Shown here in pieces: positions 1 through 12,527 of a stretch of 64,000 nt of DNA (its first letter is position 1; the number at the start of each line of letters is the position of its first letter). A program made the translations under genes and the position numbers. Source of the stretch: Chrysoporthe austroafricana (Eukaryota; Ascomycota; Sordariomycetes; Diaporthales; Cryphonectriaceae); assembly GCA_001051155.2 (NCBI GenBank), contig JYIP02000009.1, positions 1,178,001 through 1,242,000 of the forward strand, given 5' to 3'. The notes below the pieces were generated by a model. It had not been told where the DNA came from, made no database searches, and saw only the letters and a program-made list of their open reading frames with translations.

Positions 1-834
1 GGCTAGAGGTTAGGCTAAATCGTATCACCACAAACGAGTGCTTACATATTCCAACATTCTGAAAACTGGGCGTATATCGGTGAGGATGGTGGCCCGGCGG
101 TTCCCTCGACTCGATGCGTCCGACATAATTGCAACAACCAACTTGTTGCGGATTTGCTTGGAGGTGGTATCGGGAGAGCGCTCACTATATGTGGCAACGG
201 GCACGTGTCTATTTGTCAAAAAAGGGAGGTTATGGATTTGGGATTGGCGCCTCAATCTCATCAATTTGGTCAGGGGAAAGAAACGGCCAACTTTCCCACG
301 CACATCAACACGGCCGTGCCTTGAGTAGAGTAGCAAATGTGACGAGGCGAGTCCGAGGCAGTAGGACGGTGCGGCATGAGGAGGCTCCCCGGCGAGTTCA
401 CGGCCACCACTTGTCTTTTTACAAGGAAAAGCTGGCTCGACAGCAGGATGAGGAAGGGCATAAGAGGGAGGGAGGGAGGGGTCACCAGTGTATATAGCCT
501 CCCCTCCGCCCTTCTTCTTCCCTGCCCAGATAACCTTCACACACTAGAATTTAGATAGAAATCATGACATGGTTTATATATCATAGACTGAACCCGAAGG
601 GTGCATACTTTTGTAGCTATCTACCCGATAGTCTATGCCCGTTGCTTTTCCAGGACCCCGGCTCTACCTGCAGAGTACCACTTTCTAATGCCATTTGGTA
701 CACATGCCCAATGCCTGTCCAAGAAACACCCGAAAACAGTTTTGAGGACCCGTGTCCTTCACCCGTTGCTCTAGTTGCGCATATGCCCCGCAATAGGGCG
801 TTATGGAAATGGGGTTCCCAGAGGAGAGTAGGAT
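1..834. other. Left-edge intergenic DNA, no gene supported
   Basis: This is the 3' flank of the eIF2A gene. Short overlapping reading frames exist on both strands, but none resembles a known family and none has convincing splice sites. A GGGA-type low-complexity run lies at about 466-482. Nothing else is seen. Confidence 0.6.
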
Positions 835-3055
835 CTACTGTCCCTTTTGCATCTCTGCTTCCAGCCTGTCAATGTCCTTGAGCACACCATCTTTGCTCGC
901 AATCTTGTTGAGCTGGGTCACCTCAAGACTCTTGGCCCCCTCCTGCTTCAAGCGGAACTCGAGATCCTCAATGGCACGGAGCTTCTTTTGGAGTGACCTC
1001 ATCTTCTTAGCGTTGGCACTTTGCGCTGGATTGACTGCCGACGTCTCTCCTCCCTGTGCCGGGGCTTCTTGGACTGCCTCCTGAGGTGCTGGCTGTCCGG
1101 ACGGCGTTTGGTCTCGACTGTTGTGAGCAGCCGAGCGGCCACCACGTTGACCCTGGTTGGGCTTGCGGGAATGGCTCCTCGAGTGGTTGTTCTGCTGAGC
1201 ACCACGACGATCGCGGTTCCCGTCCTCGCCACCAGATCCGCTTCCGTATCCCTGGGGCGGGGGAGCCAGGCCGCCCTCGTTGTTACTTGGTGTCTGGCCC
1301 TCAGCTTCCTTTGCCTTCTTGTTCCCTCGCTTCTTCTTGTTCTTCAGCGCCGTCTTGGACAGGGTTTCATCGCCGGCGGGCTCAGCACCGGGAACTGATG
1401 CACGAGAAGCATTTTCAGAAAGCTCGGCCCCAGGAACTTGGCGGCGCGGCCGACCGAATCCATTCAGGGTGGGGGCAGGGCCACCATTGCTCATGATGTG
1501 AGCGGCACCGCCCTCGTCCTCACGCTTGAAGTGGAGCGGTGTCACGCTCCCTCGAGCACCAGGCGGTCGGTATGCCCCGACGGGCTTGGAGGGAGTCTTG
1601 ACGGTGCTGAGGTATGTCTTTGCGGACTCATGTGGTTCAGGCTCGGCCAGCGGGTCGACATTCTTTGGCAGCTGGCTAGCCGGCACTGGGCGCCAAGCGA
1701 TGTTGTACAATTCGTCCATATCCTGGTTGTACATGATGCGCCCGCCTACATGCCAGAGCTTGACGCCATTGTCGACGCGGAGCCGGGGCGACGTTGTCGC
1801 TGTCATGATGTACGTGCTATCGGGACTCCACTGGCACACGCTCGGGTTCCCGCTCTCGATGGTGCAGACCTTGCGGTAGTCTTTCGAGAGGTCGTACACG
1901 TCGATCTGGCCGGCCAAGTTTCCAAAGCCGGCGACCAGTACGAAACGCCCAGTTGGCGAGAAGGTGATGGTGTTGCGGGGACCTAGAGGAAAGGACCGTT
2001 GTGCAACACCTCGGTGGTTGAAGACCGTGGTCTTGGCAGGCATGTAGCCGTAGACGACTCCAAACTCCCTGCCGGTCGGAGACCACGATACATCATGGAT
2101 GGGGCCCTCCTTGTCCAGAGTGACACGAGCATCAAAGTCTCCATTGGCACTGAGCATATAGAGCGTCGTCTCCCCATAATAACTCTTGTTGGACTTGTCA
2201 ACGTCCGTCTGAGCCAGCACGATCAAGCTCGAGCCTTGGAGATTCCACTTCAGCTGGACTTTGTCGCCCTTGAAGAAGGCCTTCTGAGAGATCGGGCTTG
2301 CAAATTGGGGCACATTGAAGACTTTGACGGTAGCAGGTTGTCCCTTTATACCCGAGCGTTAGCGATCATGCAGTCAAAAGTATGATTTCAGCGTGCCGGG
2401 GAACTTGATGGACTAGGCCTACCTTTCTCTCTGGCACGAAAACTGCCACGTTGTGGGAGGACCCCGCTGCGAGCGCGAAGCCCGACACGCCCTCGACTCT
2501 CAACTTGTTCCAGACAGTCCTGAGGTCGTCACTCTGATAGAACTGGACCTCATTGGTGACCAGGCGGGCACAGAACTTCTCGTCGGCGGTGTATTGCAGA
2601 TTCCACTCGTTCTGGGACTTCTGCACGAACTGACCCAAGGGCGCCTTGGCTGTTCCCTCGGGGAGTTCCTCTATGGTACGCCAAATCTTGAGGTTCTTTG
2701 TGGCATCACCGGCCTCGTCCTTGGAGGGGCGTTCCAGGGTGGTGAGAAAGGTTCCCAGCGGGGAGAAACCCAGCTCGTTGACCAGGGCCAGACCGGGCAG
2801 CGAGGTCACCACCCTGCCAGTGGTGGCATCGACGACGCTCACGCTGTCATTAGAGGCCCAAGCGAAGTATCGGCCACAGGGAGAGTACACACAACACCGG
2901 GAGTTCCCTTCGTACTTGTCAAACCCAGGGACCGGAGAGTAAGGCGCAGGCTCTCCGGCGGCGGCCGGAGAGGCAGAGGCCTTGTCGAGCCAGCCAGCAT
3001 TGAAGAGGCCGATGGCCTTCTGGGTTCGGTAGGCAAACTGCAGCAGATTGGCCAT
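835..3055 (-). CDS. Eukaryotic translation initiation factor 2A (eIF2A)
   Basis: Two exons, 3055-2423 and 2343-835, give 713 residues. The 79-nt intron has a GTAGGC donor, a CGCTAAC branch and a TAAAG acceptor, and the join is in phase 0 (VPERK then GQPATVKVF). The N-terminal two thirds is a WD-type beta-propeller; motifs include CVYSPCGRYFAW, WSPTGREFGVVYGYMPA and FSPTGRFVLVAGFGNLAGQ, all typical of eIF2A. A low-complexity Gly/Arg/Asn linker follows, then a charged C-terminal coiled-coil helix (KKMRSLQKKLRAIEDLEFRL), the family hallmark. The family binds 40S subunits and Met-tRNAi in non-canonical initiation; that role is inferred from homology. The start is the first in-frame ATG, and the MANLLQFAYRTQK opening matches the expected first propeller strand. 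It is not the eIF2-alpha subunit. Confidence 0.95.
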
Positions 3056-6000
3056 GACTAGTCAAAGTCACAGAGGACTGTGGATGCAGAATGGGAAAGT
3101 GGGTGGGGATAGGGTTCGTTCGTTTCGACTGGTTTTGGGCGGCGGTGAGTGATCCTTGTTGGTCGGCTCTTATGCTGTTCCGTATTGCGGCCTTGCAAAG
3201 ATGAGGTTGACAAGACGTAGGTGGTTCAGGAGTCCACACGCGGAGGAGTCGCAAGTCTGTTTCGAGTAGGTAGGATGCTGTTGCAAGGCGGAGGCAGCGA
3301 TCGCCCTAATGCTCTGCAAGATCGGGCGTGACCTTTTACTCGTAGAGTCGACAGGTTTGTGACGCTTCGCAGTGTGATGATGAGCCCAAAGTGACTGGAC
3401 GCAGCAGGCCGACCACGTTCCTCCTACTCGTATGGAGGGTGAGAAGACAGTCGTACGGCCGGGGGAGGATGACGCAGACGTTGGCGTGCGTTCCACTTCA
3501 GTCAGTGCCGAGTGAATGTGCGCAGGGCTAGGAAGACGTCGCAGAAGGCCGATTGGTTCTGATATACCGACTGGTCTATGGGAGGACTTAGAGCAGGGAG
3601 GCGTTGAGGATCCTGAGCTACTGGAACACCGTCGCCAACAGGAGCTGGGACAGGCGATGCAGAATCGAGGTGATGCAAGAGCTCCCGCCGCAGAGGGACA
3701 GAAAAGGGGGATAATGGAAAACCAGGTGAAAGAAGAAGAAGACGGGGGGAGGAGGAGGAGGGGGAGTTGCTAAGAGAAGCACCCGCGAAGGGAACAATTG
3801 ACGTTGCGCGGTGTGTGTGTATGGTGGACCGGTGGGCTAAGGAAGGGGGAAAAAAAAGAAGGGGAGAAAGTTCCCAAAAGGTCACAACCGTTGTTGTTTT
3901 GGCCCGTCCTAAATTTTCCAACCCAGTCAGCAGGGTCACAGTCAGGCTCAAATCAAGTGTCGAGGATCCAACTAGGCTTCTTAGCAGGCCTGGCCAGGCT
4001 TGGCCCCAAGCGTCAGCCAGCGAGCTGCAGGCCAGCCTCGGGAGGCACTAGGGCAGTGGAGAACTCGCTAGCTGGCGATGTTAGTAGGTGTTAATAGGGC
4101 TATGGAAGCCTCCGGCAACCTGCTAACAGCTTGAGGCCTCTCCTAGTGCTTGGCAGCAAGCCAGATCTCCCCTAGTCCAGATGAAGCCTAGCTGCTGAGA
4201 TGACTGCCGGGCCAGTATGGCTCCTAGTGGCTCCAGCTGTCAACAGCTCGGCCCCTTCCGACCTCTGGTCCAGCCCACCTGCACCTGCGGCTGCGGCTCA
4301 CCATTTCTGAGGCTCTTGTCCAATTAGTTTGTTCTTCCTCGTATCTACCTACCTGTACTTGGACCGTACCCGCTATATGTATCTCGCTAGAGACCGTCTG
4401 CCCGCCTCGATCGACTGCTCAATGCCTCCGCTAGCCGTCTCACAGGTGGCCCTTTGCCTCAACACCGCAACCTACTGTCGTTCTCTGTGGACCACCAACA
4501 TTTCTCGAGAGCCTTACTCCGAAGCTTGAGTGCCAGGAGCAGCGCTGCCGGGGGTCTCTCTGGCTTCGTAGGAACTAGATCTTGTGTGGCCCTCACACTG
4601 TTGTACGAGGCAATAAGGAAGTGGTCGTAAGCTTAGCACAACCTCCGCTACAGCCTAGGACCCGTAGGCTCTTGCTACGCATGTGTTGTGAGCTGTTGCT
4701 CTATATCTTTTTCCAAGCCAGATCGAGCCGAGCCAGAAGTGCAGCGCCTACAGTAGGGGATGCTCTCAGAGGGATGCAGCATCACAATGGGTCTCACGAT
4801 ATACACAACTTATCTGACATCTTCGTGACATTGTTCTGGTGGCCTAAGTGATATATGGGTATGTTGGGCTGTATTGTGGGCTGACCGTATACGCCTTGGG
4901 AAGGAAAAGGTCTTGTTCAGCCCTGGTGCGCTTCGGAAATAGCGGTGGGTCTGTGGTGCTCTGTGTGTAGCCGTCAGTGAGTGCCCATCTGACTGCCAGA
5001 TGTTACTACGTCTAAATGCACTTATCATAGAGTATAGAATCGAATGCCACCCTCGAATCTAATAATTAAACGGATATAACGCAAAGAATCAAGACGGAGA
5101 TCCCCTGAATTCTATATGCCATCTTCACTAGAAAAGACAGAGCTGTATACCTGTTTAGGCAATGCTTGAGATAAGAAAAGTCGAGGTTGCTTTTGATAGG
5201 TCAAGCCATGTCATATGGTCTTCGCATAGCTTGAGTTAATATCTGACCTCAAGTCCCATAGTAGTGTGGGATGATAACAGAGGAGTATATAGTATACGAC
5301 GGGATGGGATGGGATGGGATGGGATGTTTACTATGTACTGTGAGGGGCGGTCTTCCCCGCAGACTGCAAGCTGGGCCAGCTGGGGTAAAAATGGGGTAAG
5401 GCCGGGGACGTGGGGTCGCTGTGGCCTTGGACATTGGGACATGAGAATCCTTCGCCGAGATGCCAGCCAGCTGTGGGCCATGGTGCCCTGGTACATACAC
5501 CAAAGACCCAAGTGCACACTCGGTGCAAGATATGTCTGGTCCTTCTCGCCCTATCTTCGCCCTGATCTGACCCGAATCCAGCCCGCATTTGGATCCATTT
5601 TGATAAGTTCAGGACACTGGACTCTTCCTTTCCCTGCTGCTGCAGGTCTAAGTAGGCTGCCCCTGATCGTCTCGTGCCCGTGCATCTGGTACCGACCACT
5701 GCGAGCCTTCTCCAGGGTCCTGGTCGACGCAGGCCTGCATTTCCCCGAAGCTCACCCCCCAACACGCTCCGCAGTACGAGCAGTACCAGCAAAACCTGCA
5801 GCTGCCAACAGGCCACCGTCACTGCGTTCACCATGCTGACTGGCTCTTTGTCTCTACCTTTCTGCCTCGGCCTAGACCCCCGCAACAGCAGCGCAGCGGT
5901 CTCACCAGGCACGCGAGCCCTCACAGAGCGGGCCTACTGGATATCTCGGCCCTACTCTCTGTCTGGGAGGAGAATACAGATGCACACCTCATATGGCCTA

Positions 6001-6596
6001 ACCAGATAGGTGCTAGAGTCTGCCGGGGCCCCCTAGGGACTCGCGTCCCCAGACCTCCTTCATATCCCTTCCCCGGACTGGCCCCGCGACCCTCCGGTGG
6101 CCTCTTCGGGTCGTTACCCCAGACTGCTGGTTCTTCCCGCCCCCTTGCTGGCGATCGAATCCTCCTTCGTGCCAATCCGAGATGCACAATCAGACCCTTC
6201 CCAGTCAGCCGGTGGAACGGGAGCATGGGCTGCACGCGTGGGCTGCACGCCAGCAGCCAGCATTTGTCATGGGTGGCACACCACTTGCGAGACGGTCTCA
6301 GTCGTAAGCTGAGCTCTAGGCCTGTCGTGTCGGTGAGGCCCCCTCCATCTCTGCACTCGGCTCCCATTGACCCGAGGACAGTGATCCTTCCGAGTATCCT
6401 CTCCAGCCACTCATTGGCTCAACTCGTGCATGCTGCACCGGCCAGCAAGCCCACGCGGCGTTCCTTATATGCTGCTCAACCTCTTGCCTTGTCTTGAGCT
6501 CCTGCTTGGCAGCTCCTCGGCTTTCGCGGAAATCCTGGGCTTCTCCTCTGTGCTCTGAATCTGTTACTCACAAAGTCTGATCCGAGAGACGCAACC
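3056..6596. other. 3.5-kb gene-free interval
   Basis: This holds the upstream regions of eIF2A (left) and of the MFS transporter (right). ORFs of up to 191 codons occur, for example 5264-5839 (+), but they have no recognisable domains, overlap ORFs on the other strand and lack splice logic. There is a GGGAT pentamer repeat at 5301-5325, GC-rich CCAG/CTGG low-complexity DNA at about 3970-4060, and an AT-rich stretch at about 5030-5170. No transposon remnant, tRNA or rRNA was recognised. Confidence 0.6.
5301..5326. repeat. GGGAT pentanucleotide microsatellite
   Basis: Five perfect tandem copies of GGGAT are followed by one further G. It is a simple repeat in non-coding DNA and differs from the fungal telomere unit TTAGGG. 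Confidence 0.95.
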
Positions 6597-8571
6597 ATGG
6601 GTCTTTGGCGCAGGAAGATCACCGTCAGCGACGACGATGTCACTTCGGCGGCCTTGTTGACGAACAGACAGAGTCTCCTCCCGAACCTGCTGGGTGAGCA
6701 GCACCCTCATCTTTTCCCCAGGAGACGGCAGAGGTGCCGAGAGTGGGGGACCCAATCTCGACTAATGAAATGGCTGATAGTCACCATCCTCTTTTTCCTC
6801 TGGGGTTTCGCCTACGGTCTATTGGACACGCTCAACTCTGACTTTCAGGCACTGCTCAACATCACGGCTAGCAAGTCTGCTGGCTTGTCCGCTGCCTACT
6901 TCGGTGCCTATTTCATCTGCCCGCTGACCATCTCTGGTTGGATCTTGCGGCGTTATGGCTTCCGTGTCACCTTTATGACCGGTCTCGCGGTCCTGGCTGT
7001 GGGCTGCCTGCTCTTCTGGCCGTCCGGCGTGAAGCAGAGCTTCGGAGGCTTCTGCGGATCTATGTTCGTCGTGGGCATGGGCCTTTCTACCCTCGAGACC
7101 GCTGCAGACCCGTAGGTGGTCCTCTTCTTCGACGCCGGCGCCACGAGCCGGCCATGATGGCGCTCTCTGATAGTTCCCAGGTTTCTATCCATCTGCGGTC
7201 CCCCGAAGTATTCCGAGATTAGACTCAACCTTGCACAGGTAAGATGAGCACCCGACGGTTCACCTGCACGCCGTATGCGTACTAACATTATCGGAGGCCG
7301 TTCAAGGTGTCGGATCCTTTGTTGCGCCGCTCCTGGCGGCGCGCGTCTTCTTCACTTCCGCCGATACCCAGCAGGGCTTGCAGAGGGTGCAGTGGACCTA
7401 TCTTGGCGTGGCTTGCTTCGTCGCCCTTTTGATCGTACTGTTTTGGCTTGCGCCTATGCCCGAGATTACCGACGCCGATATGTAAGTTTATGTTGGCTCT
7501 GAGATGCCGATGGAGATTCCCGACGCTGACTTGCGTTCGCTTCTAAAAGGTCTATTCAAGAGGACGCCATCGAGACCCGTGACGTGGGTCCACTGCGCAA
7601 ACAGACGAATCTCTTCCTCGCCGTCTGGTCTCAGTTCTGTTACATTGGTGCACAAGTGTCGGTTGCAAACTACTTTATCAACTTTGTCGAGGGTACGTCT
7701 TAAGCTGCTTTTGGTCCCGTGCTACACGCACTTTGGTCTTCACCAATTCATCTCCCTCTGATCTTGGATGAGGGATGGTCTGCGTTTCCGATATGCAGCC
7801 TCGAAGACTTGAGCTCGCGTGGAAGGTGGTCGTCCTTTGGAGTCTAGGGGGGAGGCGCGGGAGGCGCAGCCGCTGTTGCTTCTATCAACTTTCCCCTCGG
7901 ATCAGATATGCTGACGTCCTGCGCTCACAGAAACCGCCCCGGCCGGAGTTGACCCAGGCACCTTCAAATCCTACGGCTCGAATATGCTCGCTGTCGGCCA
8001 GGGTCTATACGCCTTCAACCGATTCGTCACCGGTTTCCTCCTTATGATACCCGCCATCAAGCCACGCTACATCCTGACCGCCTACCTTGGGCTTTGCTTC
8101 GTCTTTGTTGTCGCCGCAATCACCACGACGGGCCACGCCTCCATTGCCATGCTGATCATGGTCTTGTTCTGGGAGTCCGCCTGCTTCGCCACCATCTTCA
8201 CCCTCGGCCTGCGTGGCCTGGGTCGCCACACAAAGCGCGGCGGGTCGTTTCTGGTGTCAGCCATCTCTGGCGGCATGGTCTTCCCTCCTATCACTGGTGC
8301 CATCGTGACTTACCATAACGCTCACATCGCCATGGCCATCCCCATGATGGGATACATCCTGGCTTTCATCTACCCGGTGTATGTCAACTTCTTTGCCAAG
8401 AACATGCTGGATAACCATCGTGCTACCGAGGTCGGCATCACGCATACCAATGAGAAGCAGCTCGAGCTGGAGCCGCAGGAGAGCAGACTGGAGACCGCGA
8501 CGGGCGACGCCGATATCAGGCCGGCGCCCGGTAGCACTGCGACGGATGAACCTAAGGAGCTGCAGGTTTGA
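6597..8571 (+). CDS. Major facilitator, fucose-permease (FucP)-like sugar transporter
   Basis: Five exons, 6597-7111, 7181-7238, 7297-7481, 7550-7692 and 7931-8571, give 513 residues with agreeing phases. After a roughly 60-residue cytosolic lead come hydrophobic helices. The first reads ILFFLWGFAYGLLDTLNSDF, very close to the FucP/GlpP-type signature with an acidic residue in helix 1. ETAADPFLSICGPP across the first junction is the conserved helix-4/loop motif of this family. Later helices include VQWTYLGVACFVALLIVLFW and a late segment around residues 400-460. It probably imports a monosaccharide or similar polyol across the plasma membrane; the substrate cannot be read from the sequence. 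The last intron (238 nt) is longer than the others. The C-terminal tail is hydrophilic and acidic. The 3' end converges on MAM33. Confidence 0.9.
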
Positions 8572-9509
8572 GGCGGACTTTTCTCTGGCGTTTGGAAATG
8601 TGGACGGACATCAGATTTTGACATGAGTCGCTCGTATGCGCCGCCTCTCTGGACGGTCCCGGTTCCTTCGTGAAACGCCGAGGACTTGCCAGACGAGGCT
8701 CGGCTTACTTAGCTAATGCAAACCTCTTGATATATATATATATATGTACCAAATCTATACCATCCAGATTGACATACATGTAAGATGTAAGATGAGGTGC
8801 CATATCAGCCAGCCTGCCTTGTGACAGACCCACCGACACGGCCCTCGTACCCTGGCTGATGGAACTTGCTGGTTCGGTGGTGAATGAGCAAGGGAGAGCG
8901 ATCTGCTCTGATCAGTCCTGGCAGGTTAAGCTCGGGTACGGCTGATTGAGATCGTACCGAATTAAAAAGGGCGCGAACTGGGATGAACAGACCGACTGCC
9001 AGACTCATGCCCGTTACCGGTCTTGACGAACGTCCATGCCCTGAGAGACTCGCCCCGAAGCGCCAATTGCTCCAGCTGCTGTTGATTTGATGGCTATCAG
9101 ATCAGTTGAGATTCCGCCTCATAAATCGTCAGATGGGAGTTCAGTCGTGCTGGGCGTGACCGTGGCTGACTCCACGATAGCTTTAGCAGCGGATAATTAG
9201 CAGTGAGCTTCCACTCCTTATTTAATGGCATCTCCAAGCAACGGTTATCAACTCATCACTCAGATTCGTCTTCGTATCAATGCTCGTCCTCTGATTTTGG
9301 TTGGATATGAAACGTCGGAGTGAATGAAAAATCCTTTCCAGCCCCAAACCAGTCGCCTATAGTACATCATCTTTTGGATCCTTAAGAGTGGAAATTATCT
9401 TCTTACACGAGGCTGAAAGAGACCCATGGGTTCACCTTGGCCGAATCCCCGCCACCTTTAGCGTATCCCTCGCTCCCTTGTCCTCCAGTCCGAAGCGGGA
9501 CCGATCCCC
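8572..9509. other. Convergent intergenic region with a TA microsatellite
   Basis: This is the shared 3' flank of the MFS transporter (+) and MAM33 (-). A TA dinucleotide run lies at about 8731-8745. No gene is supported. Confidence 0.6.
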
Positions 9510-10450
9510 TTACGCATCCACGAACTTCTTGACGTTGTTCAACCAAGCTAGGTACTCCCTGTGCTCCTTCATGTCCATGTAATCCGGCACGAAGACCGCC
9601 AGGGCCGAGTTGATGCCGCGCTCGTCCAGGTACTGCTCCATCAGTAGCTGCAGGTCCTCGTCGAGGGTGCCAAAGGGCGGGCCGGGGTAGACGTCGGCGC
9701 CCTTGTGGACGGCCTCGGGGTTGCTAGAGTGCGCGATCGCGGCATCGTGGTAGAAGTACATGTTCTCGACGAGGATGCTGGCGTCCTGAGCGACGGCTTC
9801 GATGTTGAGAGCGCCCGCCTGGCCGGGCTTCTCGACCACGATGTTGAGCCGGCATGTCACGGACGGCTCGCCCTGCTCGCCGTCAACGTCCTCGGACTCC
9901 TCGACGGCCTCCTGCTGCGAGGGCGTAATGTCGCCCAACAGCTCGCCATCCTCCTCGCCCAAGCCCGGGTCCTCCTCTAACATGTCGTTCTCCATGCTGG
10001 CGATGTCGGCGATCGAGAAGGTCACGGTGATCCTGTCCGAGCGGCAGGTTAGCGCAGGTGTTCCGCGGCAAGGTGTTGACGGTGAATGTGTGGAGCGGCT
10101 CACTTTTCCTTGCCGTATGTGCGGGTGAGGACGACGTCCTGCTGGCCGGGCGTGTCCTGGATCTCGAATGGGCCGTTCTCCAAGAAGTCCTTGATGCTCA
10201 CGGGTAGCGCCTCGTTCTCCTTCATGCTCGTCTCGAATTGTATCTCGCTGTCGAGTTTTGAGCTGAGTTCGGAGTCGGCAGTGCCAGTAGGGGCCTTGCG
10301 CAGGATGGAGGTGGAGAAGGCCGAGAGCTGGGAGCGCACAGGGACCGCACGCAGCAGGGCGCCTTGCCTGGCCATGGCAGGTCTGGCACTGGTAGCAAAG
10401 CGCGAGATGGCGCGGGGCGCCGAGCGCGCCAGGTACCGAGCAGAGAACAT
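9510..10450 (-). CDS. MAM33: Mitochondrial matrix acidic protein, MAM33/p32 family
   Basis: Two exons, 10450-10104 and 10032-9510, give 289 residues. The 71-nt intron has a GTGAGC donor and a GGACAG acceptor, joining EK to ITVTFSIADI. The N-terminus (about 50 residues, MFSARYLARSAPRAISRFATS) is rich in Arg/Ser/Ala with no acidic residue, as expected of a matrix presequence. The mature part has the MAM33 pattern: an N-terminal helix, a beta sheet with long acidic loops (ENDMLEEDPGLGEEDGELLG), and the C-terminal amphipathic helices with DLQLLMEQYLDERGINSALA and EYLAWLNNVKKFV. The family forms doughnut-shaped acidic trimers in the matrix and acts in mitochondrial gene expression and respiration. 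Assignment is firm from length, layout and motifs. Confidence 0.95.
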
Positions 10451-11057
10451 TTTTGCCGGGTTGAGGATGGGAGGGAAGATAGGAATGGGCAGGAGTGGGT
10501 ATCAAGAGAAGGGTGTGGCAGCTTTTTGGGATAATTGGAGGAAGGGGAAAGTGAATTTTTGCAGTGCCAGGACGTTTGCGCCTGTGACGATGAAATCTGG
10601 GGGTTGCAGAGCTGTCGATAGAGATAGAGAGCTCGAGAAAATTCAGAAGCACGGATAAGGGGATGACTAAGCAGACGCGTTCAGCCTTACTGGATAGAAG
10701 CTTTTGGCGGGCAGGACAGCGCCTAGACACTTAACTACTTGCGTACTGGTTAGGTACTTCCAGCAAGTACCTTGTCCATGCCACTCCATCCTGTCCATGC
10801 TGTGAAGACATCATGAAGTTTGGAGTGCTTGGCACAGTGCGATGGAAAGAGGCATCAAAGTCACTCTGTCCTACAGGAATCCAGAACTACTGCCATTGCG
10901 TGATGTTTCTGTTTTCTCCCAACTATTCTATACTCCGCAGACCAGATGTGCTCATCCTTCCTTCGAAAAACCACCAACACACATACCATCTCGCCATTTC
11001 TCATCGAAGCGTCTGCTGGTCAGGGAGTCTCTAGACCCGACCCTTACTCGATCTGGA
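10451..11057. other. Upstream region of MAM33; small inverted repeat
   Basis: This is non-coding DNA upstream of MAM33. A perfect inverted repeat, arms 10752-10759 and 10765-10772 (AGGTACTT/AAGTACCT) with a 5-nt spacer, is the only structured element noticed. No gene was found. Confidence 0.55.
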
Positions 11058-11279
11058 TCAACTGCGATGGCCACGATGTTTGCAAGCTGTTTGCATCTCA
11101 GTCTCCGCGTCATCCTTACACTTCCAGCACTTAGTGGCCGCCTCGTTCATCTTGTTTCCGATGATGCCACAGCTGCCAAAGATGCCGACCGCAGCCACAC
11201 ATATGTCCTCGGATATCAGCACCGTTTCCTCGCCCTTGCAGGTGGGGCAAATTCTGACGTGACTGATGAAGTTGCACAT
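11058..11279 (-). CDS. Small Cys-rich hypothetical protein
   Basis: A single open frame of 73 codons starts at a true ATG. It has eight cysteines, including two CxxC pairs (CPTC near residue 11 and CWKC near residue 50), which suggests a small metal-binding or disulphide fold. There is no signal peptide or membrane segment. The compact pattern (CPTCKGEE, then GIFGSCG, then TKCWKCK) looks like lineage-restricted fungal orphan proteins, but I cannot name a family. Additional upstream exons are possible. Codon use is not obviously different from that of the neighbours. Confidence 0.4.
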   Translation of the reverse strand: MCNFISHVRICPTCKGEETVLISEDICVAAVGIFGSCGIIGNKMNEAATKCWKCKDDAETEMQTACKHRGHRS

Positions 11280-12527
11280 GACTGTAGGGAGATCAGCAGT
11301 AGTCCTCCCTGCTGCTGCGTCAAGACAACGTACTGCGACGGAGGGGTTAGAGGCTATATTTGAGCAGGGATGACGAGTTATTTGCTCTTATTTCTGAGAG
11401 TCGTCAAAAGGCAGATGGATGTCGTGGGTCGAATCGGGGAGTACAGTGTTCGCGCGGAGGACAGCGGTCCACTTTTAGCGGAGAGATGCTTCTCGTCGCA
11501 CCCTCTGGCCCTTACAGCACGAAGATCCTCGAGCAGCTTCCATGTCTCGTCTCTTGATACCTGTGCCACTTGTCGCGGTGACCGAATCAACCGTGGGATC
11601 GCTAATGATAACAAAGAATCCCAGCTATCCTACCGCTCGGTTCAATACTGAGAGCAAGATGAAGGACTGAACGCTGGTTGGTGTCTCATGTCCAAGCCCC
11701 TTCGGTAGAGGAAGATGAGCAGATCGCACCCAAAATCCGAAGGACCCCTTGAATGCAGTCAAACAATATTGGCTGGTCGGTTTGGCATAGAGCACGGTGC
11801 CAACGAGATAATGAAGTTGAAGGAAGCTGTAGGGCCCAGGCTGCGAAACGTGGTACACTCGTGAAGATGGATCGTGGAGGTTCACTGGGGGCGAGTCTGG
11901 CAGGGCGGCAGGCGCTCCGAAGGCAGCTAAAGGCTGAGACGATACTCGGTGGATCCCCGTTTAGGAAACCTCAATTAATCGCCGCTGGCGCTCGGTAGCT
12001 GCTGATATCGCATAGATAGGTCTCAGCAGACCACTGACGATGGGTGGAAGAATTCTTGCCCCATCTGGTCCCGCGGAGCGAGGCCGCATTAGCCTTGTGG
12101 CACACCAAGTTTTGGTGATCCTGGGGACGCAGGCAGGTTCCTCAAAGGCCTGGTTTGTTGGGTCATGGTCGACGCCTCCGGAAACACGTCTGGCATGACA
12201 TCCCACGTCGACCAAGCTCGAACCGTCAGCCTGGCGCCACTGTCAGCTCAAAGACATTGGCTGCCGTTTATTCGAGACCGACCCCGCTAGGCCCGCAGGT
12301 CTCGGGCCAGCTCTGGTATCAGCATATCCGAGGAAGCTGAGGATAAGCAGCAGGCCCAGGCTGATCAGGCCCGGGCAGCAGGATGGCGTAGGTCCCCAAA
12401 GAGGCTTGTTGCCGAGGCGTGCCAAGTCAAAGCCGGAGGGTGGACAGAACAGTGGAATTAACCGTCTCAGATGGGTATCATTGGGAGGGTAAGAAGATGA
12501 GGAGGACCAGTGCCCAGCATGCGAGCA
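11280..12527. other. Intergenic, no gene supported
   Basis: Short overlapping ORFs occur on both strands (the longest about 85 codons) without domain signal. This is the 3' flank of TMA16. No RNA gene was recognised. Confidence 0.5.

Noticed and set aside
5301..5326. Possible telomeric or subtelomeric repeat
   Set aside because: The unit is GGGAT rather than TTAGGG, only five copies are present, and the surroundings are not subtelomeric.
5264..5839. 191-codon plus-strand ORF in the 3-6 kb gap
   Set aside because: It includes the GGGAT microsatellite, overlaps a similar-length minus-strand ORF and shows no domain or splice sites.
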